Positions 25,973 to 35,153 are shown, numbered from the stretch's first letter. The stretch: DNA of 43,787 nucleotides from an uncultured Clostridia bacterium (GCA_934148985.1 CAKPDO010000009.1:1-43787), one strand, 5' to 3'. Notes: generated from the letters alone by a model not told the origin. Made by a program: numbers and translations.

Positions 25973-27364
25973 TTAATGATCTCTTCTTCTTCCATGTCTA
26001 TAAAGTTCATCCTCTAAATCATTCATATCTTCTTTTACATCATGTTCAATCTCTTTCGCATCTTTTCCTTTTCTATGTTCTTGCTCAACTTTTTCTTCTA
26101 TTTCTTTTCTGTAACCTTCCCCATACTTCTCAGTAAGCCTTTCGATTACATCATGTAATTCCTGTTTATGTTCTTTTCTAGTATTATTAGCCTCATTTAT
26201 TTCTTTTTTTCTTAGCTGCTCCATATGTTTTTCTTCCTTAGCATTAAGTGGTGGTTCTGTTATATCTTCAAGTTTATATTCGACAGATTCTCTTGTTCTT
26301 TCTATTCCCGCACTTCTATCATGATTATCTTCTTGTATAAACGAAATTTCTGTTAGCTTTCCATTTGCTGGGTGTGTACCATTTTCTCTATACTCCTTAT
26401 TCATATCAATTGCAAGATACCAATCTTCTCCTTGTACTTCCAATCCATTCAAATCCTTTATTTTCCATTTTGCCATTTGTGTTAAACTTGATTCTTTGTC
26501 AGGTTTTCTTGTTTCTTCTCCATCTGCTATGCGATATCTTTTGTTTTCTTTTTCCATTCTTTCTTGTCTACTTCCAAGATATTGAGGCTCTAATATACTT
26601 TCATCAAGTTCCACAATATCACCATCAATTGTAGAAACTGCAAGCTTATATTCTTTTTCTCCTATTTCACTCATTTTACCAGTTTCCTTCATTGTCAGGT
26701 ATCCATCATCAAAAGAACTTTCAGATATACCTTCAGGCAATCTTCCCTTTAATTTTTCTTTTAGTTTTAAAATTTCATATAGCTTATATCCATTAATAGT
26801 TTGATTCAGCCTTGTTTTAGGCATTCTTTCATAATCTTTTATTTTTCCTTTTAGATTTTCTAGTTTTGGTATCTCTTTACTATCTGGTGATTTTTCTTCA
26901 GATTCTTTTTCTTTTTTAATGTCTTTGAATTCATGTTCTTTTTGGCCTCTATCTCTACCATCTCCAGCTTTTGAAGTATCGCTGCTTGAAGATGTTCCGC
27001 TTTCTTGATTTCTTGTTCTTTCTTCATCGAGAGAAATTTGCCTTTCAAGTAATTTCTTATTCAAATCTATATTTCGAGCCATTTGTAACCCATTCTTTTC
27101 ATTGTCTTTCCAAGCAATAATTTTTGCATTTTCATCATATATAAGAAAAACTCTTTGACCATCATGTATTTCGCTTATTAAAAATATTTTGCTTAATCTC
27201 TTTGCATTTTTCTCTTTATCAATATAACTAAAAATTCCCAATTCTCTACATTGATTTCTAATTACTTCTATTTTAGTAAATTTATTTATCTCAGCCTTTT
27301 TTTCTCTGGAATCCATTAAAAAATACAAAATTGGTTCATTTGATACATCTCTTTCTTTTGGCAT
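25973..27364 (-). CDS. Large charged protein of unknown function
   Basis: A 463-residue protein that I do not recognise. An N-terminal domain (about 1-100: ILYFLMDSREKKAEINKF, IFLISEIHDGQRVFLIYDE) is followed by a Ser/Lys/Glu-rich linker, a middle part with YKLAVSTIDGDIVELDESIL and EDWYLAIDMNKEY, and a C-terminal Lys/Glu coiled coil. There are no membrane segments or signal peptide. ATG 27364 lies 5 bases after GGAGG. It sits between rimO and scpB with touching ends, so it is co-expressed with translation and segregation genes. Confidence 0.7.
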   Translation of the reverse strand: MPKERDVSNEPILYFLMDSREKKAEINKFTKIEVIRNQCRELGIFSYIDKEKNAKRLSKIFLISEIHDGQRVFLIYDENAKIIAWKDNEKNGLQMARNIDLNKKLLERQISLDEERTRNQESGTSSSSDTSKAGDGRDRGQKEHEFKDIKKEKESEEKSPDSKEIPKLENLKGKIKDYERMPKTRLNQTINGYKLYEILKLKEKLKGRLPEGISESSFDDGYLTMKETGKMSEIGEKEYKLAVSTIDGDIVELDESILEPQYLGSRQERMEKENKRYRIADGEETRKPDKESSLTQMAKWKIKDLNGLEVQGEDWYLAIDMNKEYRENGTHPANGKLTEISFIQEDNHDRSAGIERTRESVEYKLEDITEPPLNAKEEKHMEQLRKKEINEANNTRKEHKQELHDVIERLTEKYGEGYRKEIEEKVEQEHRKGKDAKEIEHDVKEDMNDLEDELYRHGRRRDH

Positions 27365-27397
27365 AATATCCTCCAATCTACCTTAATTAAAAAGGTT

Positions 27398-28825
27398 TTA
27401 CAAAATTTTCGCAACTAAATCATAATCACTTACATCTACTATTTTACACCAAATCATCTGATTTAGCAAATTTTCGCTTTCATTTTTCTTTTCAATATAT
27501 ACAATTCCATCTTCTTCTGGAACATCATTTCTAGTTCTTCCAACCAAATGTTTTCCATCAAAAGACACATTTTCAATTAAAACAAGCATTTTTTTGCCAA
27601 TATTTTCCTTTAATTTTGATTTTGAAATTTCTTGTTGTATTCTCATTATTTTATTACGTCTTGCTTTTTTCGTCATATGATGAATTTGCCCAAGCATTTT
27701 GCTTGCTGGTGTGTTTTCTTCTCTTGAATATTCAAAAACTCCCAATTTATCAAACTTGGTTTGTTTCACAAAATCATATAGTTCATTAAAATCCTCTTCA
27801 GTTTCGCCAGGGAAACCTACTATCAAACTTGTTCTTAATATTACATTTGGAATTTTTTCTCTTATTTTTTCAATCAAAGCTACAATCTTATCTTTAGATG
27901 TCTTCCTGTTCATTCTTTTAAGCACCTCATTTGAAATATGTTGAATTGGAATGTCAAAATATTTACAAATTTTGTCATTATTTTTAACTGTATCAATAAG
28001 ATTATCAGTAATTCCTTCAGGATAACTGTATAGAAATCTAATCCACTCAATTCCTGAAATTTCACTCAATTTTTGAAGAAGCTCTGCAAGCTTTGATTCT
28101 CCATATAAATCCACTCCATATTTAGTAGTATCTTGTGCAATAACAATAATCTCCTTAGTGCCATTATTTGCAAGCATTTTTGCTTCTTCCAAAATATCCT
28201 CCATAGGTCTACTTATAAATAAACCTCTTATATATGGAATCGCGCAATATGTACACATATTACTACATCCCTCACCAATTTTCAAATATGCATAATTTTT
28301 TCCAGTAGATACTGTTCTTGCTAGATACTCTTTTTCAGCAAACATTGGTAATTGTTTAATCTTAGCGTTTTTATTATCGTTTTTTGTGCTTTGCTCTTTT
28401 CCATGGATATTTTTTTCTGTGCTTTCGTTGTATGTTTTTTTTATGTTTGTTTCTTCTTTATTTACACGATTTTCACCGTTTATTAATTCTTCAACCTTAT
28501 CCCATAACTTATTGTAATCTTCAATTTTTAAAAATAAATCAACTTCAGGCATTTCTTTTGAAAGTTCGTTATAATATCTTTGAACTAAACATCCCATTGC
28601 TATCAAAAACTTACATCTTCCTTTTTTGTATTCTGCCATTTCCAAAATTGTATTTATTGCTTCTTCTTTTGCTGACTCTATAAATCCACATGTATTTACA
28701 ACTATTATGTCTGCCTCTTTGGGCTCGTTTACTATATTAAATTCATGTTCTTTAAATTTTCCTATTGCTACTTCGGTGTCTATTAAATTTTTACTACATC
28801 CTAGTGATATAAATCCTACATTCAT
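27398..28825 (-). CDS. rimO: Ribosomal protein S12 methylthiotransferase RimO
   Basis: Radical-SAM enzyme that methylthiolates Asp of ribosomal protein S12. The N-terminal domain with FISLGCSKN, NTCGFI and AMGCL supplies the first cluster. The radical-SAM motif is CSNMCTYC (CxxxCxxC), and GFPGETEEDF and a C-terminal TRAM domain (KMLVLIENVSFDGKHLVGRT) follow. Between the first two domains lies an insert of about 50 residues, rich in Lys, Asn and Glu (TNIKKTYNESTEKNIHGKEQ), making it 475 residues rather than about 440. The ATG overlaps the rarA TGA. Confidence 0.94.
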   Translation of the reverse strand: MNVGFISLGCSKNLIDTEVAIGKFKEHEFNIVNEPKEADIIVVNTCGFIESAKEEAINTILEMAEYKKGRCKFLIAMGCLVQRYYNELSKEMPEVDLFLKIEDYNKLWDKVEELINGENRVNKEETNIKKTYNESTEKNIHGKEQSTKNDNKNAKIKQLPMFAEKEYLARTVSTGKNYAYLKIGEGCSNMCTYCAIPYIRGLFISRPMEDILEEAKMLANNGTKEIIVIAQDTTKYGVDLYGESKLAELLQKLSEISGIEWIRFLYSYPEGITDNLIDTVKNNDKICKYFDIPIQHISNEVLKRMNRKTSKDKIVALIEKIREKIPNVILRTSLIVGFPGETEEDFNELYDFVKQTKFDKLGVFEYSREENTPASKMLGQIHHMTKKARRNKIMRIQQEISKSKLKENIGKKMLVLIENVSFDGKHLVGRTRNDVPEEDGIVYIEKKNESENLLNQMIWCKIVDVSDYDLVAKIL

Positions 28826-30078
28826 TTTTTTGCTCCTTCTGCACAATTTTCGTCTTTCACATAATACTTAGTTCCAAGCATCTTATCAGGCAAATACTGT
28901 TGCTCCACATAATGACCCGGAAAATCATGTGGATACAAATATCCTTGGTGATATCCTAGACTTTCCATTCTATCGACTGGTGCATTTCTAATATGCATTG
29001 GAACTTCTCCTGTATCTTTATTTGCAACATCTTCTAAGGCTTTATTTATAGCCAAATATGATGCATTTGACTTTTTAGATGTTGCAACATATACAGCCGC
29101 TTCTGCTAAAATAATTCTAGCTTCTGGCATTCCAACCATATTTACAGCTTGCATTGCTGAATTTGCAATAACAAGTGCATTAGGATTTGCCATTCCTACA
29201 TCTTCTGATGCTGCGATAACAATTCTTCTAGCCAAAAACATTGGATCCTCTCCAGCATTTAAAGCTCTTGCTAGGTAAAATACGGTAGCATCCGCATCCG
29301 AGCCTCTCATTGACTTAATAAATGCACTTATATTGTCATAATGTGAATCTCCTTTTTTATCAAATATTGCCTTTTTTTCTTGTACACAGTCTTTTAAAAC
29401 ATCATCTGTTATATTTATCGCTCCATTTGCATCCATCTCAGTTGTTAACACTGCTACTTCTAGTGAATTTAAAGCTGTCCTTACATCTCCATTAGAAATA
29501 GTACATAATTTTCTTAAAGTCTTATCTTCTATGTTTATATTATATTCTCCAAGTCCTTCTGGCTTCGTGAGTGCCATTTTCAAAACTTCGAATATATCAT
29601 CTTCATTTAATGGCTCCAATTTTACCACCATTGAACGTGAAATTAAAGCCTTATTTACTTCAAAATATGGATTTTCCGTCGTTGCTCCAATCAATATAAT
29701 TGTTCCATTTTCCACAAATGGCAATAATGCATCTTGTTGAAGTTTATTAAATCTATGAATTTCATCTATAAATAATATTGCTTTCCCTGTTGGATTTAAC
29801 ATAAAATTTTTTGTTTCTTCCACAACTGCCTTTATATCTGAAACCCCGGCTGTTACAGCATTTATTTTATAAAATCTATATTTTGTTGTTTCACTTATAA
29901 CTTTTGCAAGTGATGTTTTTCCACATCCTGGAGGTCCAAATAAAATAAGACTTGATAGTCTGTCTGCTTTTATTGTTCTATATAATATTTTATCTTTTCC
30001 TAATATGTGTTTTTGTCCAACATATTCTTCTAGTGTTTTAGGCCTCACTCTATATGCTAGTGGCTCATTTGAATTCAT
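28822..30078 (-). CDS. rarA: Replication-associated recombination protein RarA/MgsA
   Basis: AAA+ ATPase of the clamp-loader family that acts at stalled replication forks. Visible are Walker A FGPPGCGKTS, Walker B LFIDEIHRFNK, sensor 1 GATTENP, and the RarA C-terminal block (GSDADATVFYLARALNAGED, MGMPEARI-like segment, LGYHQGYLYPHDFPGH). AAGGA lies 6 bases before ATG 30078. It stops with TGA, confirming TGA as a true stop in this genome. Confidence 0.94.
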   Translation of the reverse strand: MNSNEPLAYRVRPKTLEEYVGQKHILGKDKILYRTIKADRLSSLILFGPPGCGKTSLAKVISETTKYRFYKINAVTAGVSDIKAVVEETKNFMLNPTGKAILFIDEIHRFNKLQQDALLPFVENGTIILIGATTENPYFEVNKALISRSMVVKLEPLNEDDIFEVLKMALTKPEGLGEYNINIEDKTLRKLCTISNGDVRTALNSLEVAVLTTEMDANGAINITDDVLKDCVQEKKAIFDKKGDSHYDNISAFIKSMRGSDADATVFYLARALNAGEDPMFLARRIVIAASEDVGMANPNALVIANSAMQAVNMVGMPEARIILAEAAVYVATSKKSNASYLAINKALEDVANKDTGEVPMHIRNAPVDRMESLGYHQGYLYPHDFPGHYVEQQYLPDKMLGTKYYVKDENCAEGAKK

Positions 30079-30151
30079 CTTTTTTCCTTCTTTCTTTTTT
30101 CTCAATTGGACTGCTTCTTTTTGTAAAATAATACCCTCTTGATAAGAAAAA

Positions 30152-31177
30152 TTATTTTATAAACATCGCATCCCCAAAGCTAAAAAATCTATACTTTTCT
30201 TCTACAGCCTTATTATAAGCTTCCAAAATAAACTCTCTATCAGCTAAAGCCGAAACAAGCATAAGTAAAGTTGATTTAGGTAAATGGAAATTCGTAATCA
30301 AACCATCAATACATTTAAATTTATATCCAGGATAAATATAAATTCCCGTATCTGCTTCAATTTGTTTTACAAGTCCTGTATTTTCATCAGCAATTGTTTC
30401 TAAAACTCTACAAGATGTAGTTCCTACAGCAATAACCTTTTTACCATTTTTCTTTGTCTCATTTATTTTATCAACATCTTCTTGCTTAATATAAAAATGT
30501 TCTGTATGCATCTTGTGTTCTTCAATATTTTCTTCTTTAACAGGCCTAAATGTTCCAATTCCAACATGTAATGTAACATTTGCAATTTTTATTTCTTTTT
30601 CTTCAATTTTCTTTAAAAGTTCAGGAGTAAAATGTAGCCCTGCTGTTGGTGCTGCTGCTGACCCTTCATATTTTGCATAAACAGTTTGATATCTGTCATT
30701 TTCTTTCAAGCTTTCGTGAATATATGGTGGAAGTGGCATTAAACCAATCTTGTCTAATATTTCGTTAAAAATACCATCATATTCAAATTTTACCTTTCTT
30801 GTTCCATCTTCTAAAACCTCTAAAATTTCAGCTTTTAAAAGTCCATCTCCAAAAATAACTCTTGAACCAGGCTTTAACTTATTTCCTGGCCTTACAATAC
30901 TTTCCCAGGTATCTCCTTCAATCTGCTTTAGTAATACAAATTCTACATTTGCACCTGTATTTTTTTTTCCATATAGCCTTGCTGGTATTACTTTTGTGTT
31001 GTTTCTAACTAAACAATCTCCTGGCTCTAAATAATCTATTATATCTTTAAATACTTTATCTTCTATTGTCCTTTTTTCTCTATCTACCACCATCAATCTT
31101 GATTCGTCTCTTTTTTGTATTGGCACTTGTGCTATTAATTCTTCTGGTAAATTGTAATCAAATTCTTCTAATTTCAT
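30152..31177 (-). CDS. queA: S-adenosylmethionine:tRNA ribosyltransferase-isomerase
   Basis: Transfers the ribosyl part of SAM to preQ1-modified tRNA to make epoxyqueuosine. Full length (341 residues), with the start FDYNLPEELIAQVPIQKRDE, the phrase GSAAAPTAGLHFT, and NFHLPKSTLLMLVSALA near the end. Other queuosine genes are not in the window. GGAAGG lies about 11 bases before the ATG. The 74-base gap to rarA (30079-30151) includes a degenerate repeat-like stretch. Confidence 0.95.
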   Translation of the reverse strand: MKLEEFDYNLPEELIAQVPIQKRDESRLMVVDREKRTIEDKVFKDIIDYLEPGDCLVRNNTKVIPARLYGKKNTGANVEFVLLKQIEGDTWESIVRPGNKLKPGSRVIFGDGLLKAEILEVLEDGTRKVKFEYDGIFNEILDKIGLMPLPPYIHESLKENDRYQTVYAKYEGSAAAPTAGLHFTPELLKKIEEKEIKIANVTLHVGIGTFRPVKEENIEEHKMHTEHFYIKQEDVDKINETKKNGKKVIAVGTTSCRVLETIADENTGLVKQIEADTGIYIYPGYKFKCIDGLITNFHLPKSTLLMLVSALADREFILEAYNKAVEEKYRFFSFGDAMFIK

Positions 31178-31260
31178 TTTTGCTGCTTCCTTCCTTTTTT
31201 CTTTTCTACCTGTCTATTTTACTACATTTTTACATTTTTCGCAACACCCCCATTAGAAAC

Positions 31261-31346
31261 CATTGGGACCACTAGAGTCGGTTCTTTTGGGTCCATTTTT
31301 TGCCACATCTGGCCCACTGGGACCATTAGGGTCGGTTCTTTTTGGG
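31261..31346 (+). repeat. Dispersed repeat, long variant, two units
   Basis: Units at 31261-31291 and 31315-31346. Each has GGGACC, then 9 extra bases (ACTAGAGTC or ATTAGGGTC), then GGTTCTTTT. This subtype with a split core recurs near 42280. Confidence 0.65.
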
Positions 31347-31377
31347 TATTTTTGGACTGAGTTTTTTGGGATTTCTC

Positions 31378-31413
31378 AAAAAAAGAAACGGAGCAATTTA
31401 ATCACCCCGTTCC
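31378..31413 (-). terminator. Terminator after the SSB-like gene
   Basis: On the minus strand GGAACGGGG pairs with CTCCGTTTC (G-U allowed) around 11 bases and is followed by a run of T. Confidence 0.65.
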
Positions 31414-31438
31414 TTTCATTCTTCTACTTACTTTTTAC

Positions 31439-32179
31439 TTACTTTTTTTCAAAACAACTTACATCATCTATGCTCAGCATTCTCATCACTGAAACTTCAT
31501 AAGCTGTTTTTTCTATTTTTTTACTTGGATCCTTTGGATCATCTTTAAAATAGGTTCTGCTTTGAATTCTACCATAGAATTTCAAATGTGTTCCTACTTT
31601 AAAATCCTTAGTTTCTCCTTCTTCGTGGCTCCATACGATGCATGGAATGTAATCGCTGTTAAGTTTGTTATCCCTGTTAACAGCCAAGATAACATCGGTT
31701 ATCTCCTTTCCCGAAGGAGTCGTTCTTATTACCGGTGGTTTACAAATATAGCCGTCATAATAACTCCAGTTTCCATTTATGATTTCTAATGCTTCTCCTT
31801 CATCATCATAAATGTTAATTTCTGTTACCATTAAAAAGACTCTCAAATGACTACGCTTTTTTTTCTTATCTATAACTTCATTCCAGGTCCTTAGCTGACC
31901 ATAGATTTCTACCCACTTCCCTTTCATCTCATCTTTGTTATTACCTAATAAATACTCCGGTACCATGATTGGAATGAAATCCTTTGTTTCACTGAGTCTT
32001 TCAACTATAACCCTGTTCCGGAAAAATCTTTTTCTTTTTTCCTTATAGCCATACTCAAACTCTGCTTCAAGTTTTCCACTAATAAAAACTTTGTTATTTT
32101 CCCCAAAGACTCTATTAGTAAACACACTGTCTTCCTTTCTTGTTATCGCATTATTCTCCCATACTGATAATTCTAACAT
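31439..32179 (-). CDS. SSB-like protein with two OB folds
   Basis: A 246-residue protein with two tandem OB-type domains: one about 25-120 (NKVFISGKLEAEFEYGYKEK, KGKWVEIYGQLR) and one about 140-240 (PSGKEITDVILAVNR, CIVWSH, GTHLKFYGRIQSRTY). The second has the pattern of single-strand DNA-binding proteins. It is probably a mobile-element SSB rather than the housekeeping copy, since no acidic C-terminal tip is present. One in-frame CGG (32020-32018, Arg 54) must be read as a triplet; a +1 shift there stops within five codons. Confidence 0.72.
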   Translation of the reverse strand: MLELSVWENNAITRKEDSVFTNRVFGENNKVFISGKLEAEFEYGYKEKRKRFFRNRVIVERLSETKDFIPIMVPEYLLGNNKDEMKGKWVEIYGQLRTWNEVIDKKKKRSHLRVFLMVTEINIYDDEGEALEIINGNWSYYDGYICKPPVIRTTPSGKEITDVILAVNRDNKLNSDYIPCIVWSHEEGETKDFKVGTHLKFYGRIQSRTYFKDDPKDPSKKIEKTAYEVSVMRMLSIDDVSCFEKK

Positions 32180-32486
32180 CTTTTTTCCTCCTGTTTTGTC
32201 TTTTGTTTATAATTACATTTTGTAGAAGAATGTTTTGTTTTTACATACTAAAGTTTCTGTATGTGCCTTCAAATTAAGAAATATTTTCTTCATTTTTAGT
32301 ATATTATAAACATGTGATTATTATATCACTATTTTTCGGCTTTGTAAAGTTATGTTAACTTTTTTTAAATAATTTCACGTTTATCTAATAAAAAATTAAC
32401 TGAATTACCCGTGTTAACAAAAAATCGATTGAGAAAATTTTAATAAACGAGTTCCAAAATTTCCATTCCCAAAATGAACCTATCTA

Positions 32487-32515
32487 TTGACTTTTACCAG
32501 TATTTATGTTAACAT
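32487..32515 (+). promoter_or_regulatory. Sigma-A type promoter of the ImmA-like gene
   Basis: TTGACT (32487-32492), 17 bases, TAACAT (32510-32515). The spacer contains ACCAGTATT, similar to the inverted repeats flanking the gene, so it may overlap an operator. The rest of the divergent gap 32180-32486 is AT-rich with no further feature that I can support. Confidence 0.55.
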
Positions 32516-32536
32516 GCCATTGAACAAATTGCTGCA

Positions 32537-32550
32537 AAATGACTGGTATT
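32537..32550 (+). repeat. Left arm of a 14-bp inverted repeat flanking the ImmA-like gene
   Basis: AAATGACTGGTATT here is perfectly repeated in inverse at 33376-33389, after the gene. Confidence 0.6.
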
Positions 32551-32568
32551 AAAACAGGAGGAAAAACT

Positions 32569-33363
32569 ATGGAACAATTAAACCTTGATGAAATCATAAA
32601 AAAAACCAATCGGAAGTATGATATTAGTTTAAAAAATCTACTTTCAAGTTACGATATCGGCTACAAAAAGCTCTATATTTATATGTTTTTGTTTGCCGAA
32701 GAAATTCGTAATGCATACTTTGAGCTCTTTCCGGAACATAACGTAAAATTTGCTTTTGATATCTATGGGTTGGCTGAGTCGCTTAATGTAAAAATTCTTG
32801 AAAAAGACTTGTCAGATTTACCAAAGCGCGATTTTACATATAGTCCTGCAATATATTCGTATTACGATCTCTACCATGGCAGAACTATATATATAAGTGA
32901 AATGATAGGAGATTATTCCAAACGAGCATCTTTAGCCATAACACTATCATGTTTTATTGTTAATTATGTCAGAGGAATAGATAATGGCGTATACACTATC
33001 TTTGCTAAAGCTCCCTTTTTCTCAGATGGCTTCAATTCGTTACCATCGTCACTATTGGCAACATTCATCATGATGCCAATGAGTGATGTTTTTGAGCTCT
33101 TCGATACACATACAACTCAAGCAATTCGGCTCAACAATGAACGAACTTCTCTTTACTCATTATTGGGATATTTAGGCGGACGATTTCATATCGCTGATTT
33201 TTTCACCGAACTTTTCTTTGACCGTGTTCAAACATTGGTAATAATTCTCTATGATTACAATGGCGAATTTGGCATTAATCTTCACAAATTCTGTGAAAAA
33301 GTAAAACAGTACAAGCATCTATTTAAACTGTCTGATAACCCCAATCGTAATAAATTTAATTAA
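32569..33363 (+). CDS. ImmA/IrrE-like domain protein without the protease motif
   Basis: A 264-residue protein. The layout resembles the IrrE/ImmA metalloprotease domain (FDIYGLAESLNVKIL, RTIYISEM, then a helix, then SLLATFIMMPMSDVFELF), but the helix that should carry HExxH reads SLAITLSCFIVNYVRG, so zinc chemistry is lost. A sensor or antirepressor role without cleavage is inference. AGGAGG lies 7 bases before ATG 32569. Two in-frame CGG codons (32611 and 33127) must be Arg; a +1 shift at the first stops after six codons. Base use is less AT-rich than in neighbours. Confidence 0.6.
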   Translation: MEQLNLDEIIKKTNRKYDISLKNLLSSYDIGYKKLYIYMFLFAEEIRNAYFELFPEHNVKFAFDIYGLAESLNVKILEKDLSDLPKRDFTYSPAIYSYYDLYHGRTIYISEMIGDYSKRASLAITLSCFIVNYVRGIDNGVYTIFAKAPFFSDGFNSLPSSLLATFIMMPMSDVFELFDTHTTQAIRLNNERTSLYSLLGYLGGRFHIADFFTELFFDRVQTLVIILYDYNGEFGINLHKFCEKVKQYKHLFKLSDNPNRNKFN

Positions 33364-33375
33364 CCAATTTAATCA

Positions 33376-33389
33376 AATACCAGTCATTT
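33376..33389 (-). repeat. Right arm of the 14-bp inverted repeat
   Basis: AATACCAGTCATTT, the exact reverse complement of 32537-32550. Confidence 0.6.
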
Positions 33390-33390
33390 A

Positions 33391-33433
33391 AAAAAACCCG
33401 CAAAAAAATAAATTATTTCTTTGCGGGTTTTTC
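33391..33433. terminator. Two-way terminator between the ImmA-like gene and sigE
   Basis: CCCGCAAA and TTTGCGGG pair around a loop, with an A-run before and a T-run after, so it works on both strands. Confidence 0.75.
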
Positions 33434-33457
33434 AATTACACACATCTTTACTCACAC

Positions 33458-34247
33458 TCACGAAGTCTTACTCAAAATCTCCCTTTTCATCTTCTTAATA
33501 ATCTTCTTTTCCAATCTCGAAATGTAGCTCTGAGAAATGCCGAAGCTCGTCAGCTACTTCCTTTTGGGTCTTCTCTTTGCCCCCATTTTTAAGGCCAAAC
33601 CTCATCTCCATAATATTACGTTCTCTACTATTAAGCTTATCAATTGAAATTTTGAGAAGCTTCTTATCAACTTCATCTTCGATATCTTTAGAAGTAACAT
33701 CACCATCAGTGCCCAAAATATCAGACAAAAGAAGTTCATTACCATCGGCATCTTTATTTAGAGGCTCATCAAGAGAAACTTCACCTTTTAATTTATTTGT
33801 CCTTCTTAAATACATAAGAATTTCATTTTCAATACACCTTGATGCATATGTTGCAAGTTTGATATTTTTATCGGCTTTAAATGTATTTACTCCTTTGGCC
33901 AGACCAATTGTTCCTATAGAAATCAAGTCCTCAATACCAATTCCGGTGTTTTCAAATTTTTTTGCAATATACACAACAAGTCTTAAATTTCTTTCTATCA
34001 AAATTTGTCTAGCTTCCAAATTATCCTCATCAGACAATTTTTGTATGTAAAAAAGTTCTTCTTCTTCTGGAAGTGGCGGTGGAAGCGTTTGTGCCCCTGC
34101 AATATAAAAAATTGGTTCTTCTATAATTTCATCATTTTTTATGTATTTAACATATAACGAATTTACATTTTCCTTCAAAACTTCTAAAATATTCATTTTT
34201 CTTTTGCTTTGTCCTAAGTTTATCACACAATTTTGTAATTTAAACAA
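33458..34247 (-). CDS. sigE: Sporulation sigma factor SigE, needs +1 frameshift
   Basis: Mother-cell early sigma factor, made as a pro-protein. YIAGAQTLPPPLPEEEE, ARQILIERNLRLVVYIAKKF, LISIGTIGLAKGVNTF, TYASRCIENEILMYLRRTNK and REKNIMEMRFGL-type regions 2 to 4 are visible. Zero frame reads 235 codons to CGG at 33542-33540 and stops at 33495. The +1 frame supplies the region 4.2 helix (GISQSYISRLEKKIIKKMKR), which binds the -35 element. Total 262 residues. The TTG start has AGGAGG 6 bases before it. 14 bases after spoIIGA. Confidence 0.93.
33540..33542 (-). other. CGG +1 frameshift site in sigE
   Basis: GAG CTT CGG CAT TTC in zero frame. Dropping the C gives CTT GGC ATT TCT CAG (L G I S Q), the invariant turn of the region 4.2 helix-turn-helix. 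Confidence 0.85.
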
Positions 34248-34261
34248 AGCTTTCCTCCTTT

Positions 34262-35153
34262 CTAAATTACGTCAATTCCTAGTAAGGCACTGTATTCACC
34301 TTTTTTACTAAAATTCTTATTGTAAATTCCAATTATAACTTTATCTACATTTTTTATTCCATCTTCAGCTTCCACTTCTAATTCATCTGCCTTTAATCCT
34401 AGAAGCATACCATTTTGCTTGCCAAGTGAGGAAAATGGTATAACTTTTAACTTTGACATATATTCTTGTTTTATCTTTTCTGGTATTTTATTAAAATCAC
34501 CTCCTAATATATCATCTATATTTTCCAAAATTTCTTTTGGGATTGCATCATATAACAAGCTATGTTCCATAACAACCACCGGAATGTTTGTAATCGGTTC
34601 TTTAAGCATATTTCCAGTGTCTATCATAGCCTTTGCTTTAACCTCTTTTTTATTGATTTTTACTATAATGTTGCAAAACAAATCATTCTTCGAAATTTTT
34701 GATTTCACAAATTTAAATGCTGTAATTATAATCAAAAACGCAATTACAAATCCAGTTAGAATAGTTTTTAACGTATAATTTCCTATAATCACACCATTTT
34801 TTATTGATATTTTTCCAGTATTTACCATATATATTACTCCAAGTGCTGCTCCACCAAATACAAACGATGTTAAATAGAAAAACACTAACAACTTCAACTC
34901 TTCTTTAATGCTTTTAGGTGCAAACGAAACATATACCATAACTAAAGACAAAATAAATTTTAAAAATAAATTTGCTAATCCTTGTTTGCTACTTATTAAA
35001 TAATAAATTATTGTGTACATTGCTCCAATTCCAGCACCGCAAAGCTATTCTCCATATTTTAACTTTGGATTTGCTTATTATTCCAGTAGCATATAAAATT
35101 ATAAAATTTAATATCATATTTTCTAAAAATATAACGTCTATGTAAATTGTCAT
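34262..35153 (-). CDS. spoIIGA: Pro-SigE protease SpoIIGA, needs +1 frameshift
   Basis: Membrane aspartic protease that activates pro-SigE. ATG 35153 (AGGTGA upstream) opens 38 codons (TIYIDVIFLENMILNFIILY to RIAL), then CGG TGC leads to a stop 16 codons on. The +1 frame gives GAGIGAMYTIIYYL and four more membrane helices, then the cytoplasmic protease domain with catalytic AMIDTGNMLKEP and a C-terminal LLGIDVI. Total 296 residues, as expected for the family. Confidence 0.92.
35037..35039 (-). other. CGG +1 frameshift site in spoIIGA
   Basis: GCT TTG CGG TGC TGG in zero frame. Dropping the C gives TTG GGT GCT GGA ATT GGA (L G A G I G). Confidence 0.82.

Noticed and set aside
30103..30123. 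A tenth repeat locus between rarA and queA
   Set aside because: CAATTGGACTGCTTCTTTTTG resembles the repeat but lacks the ACCGGT core; too diverged to call with confidence.
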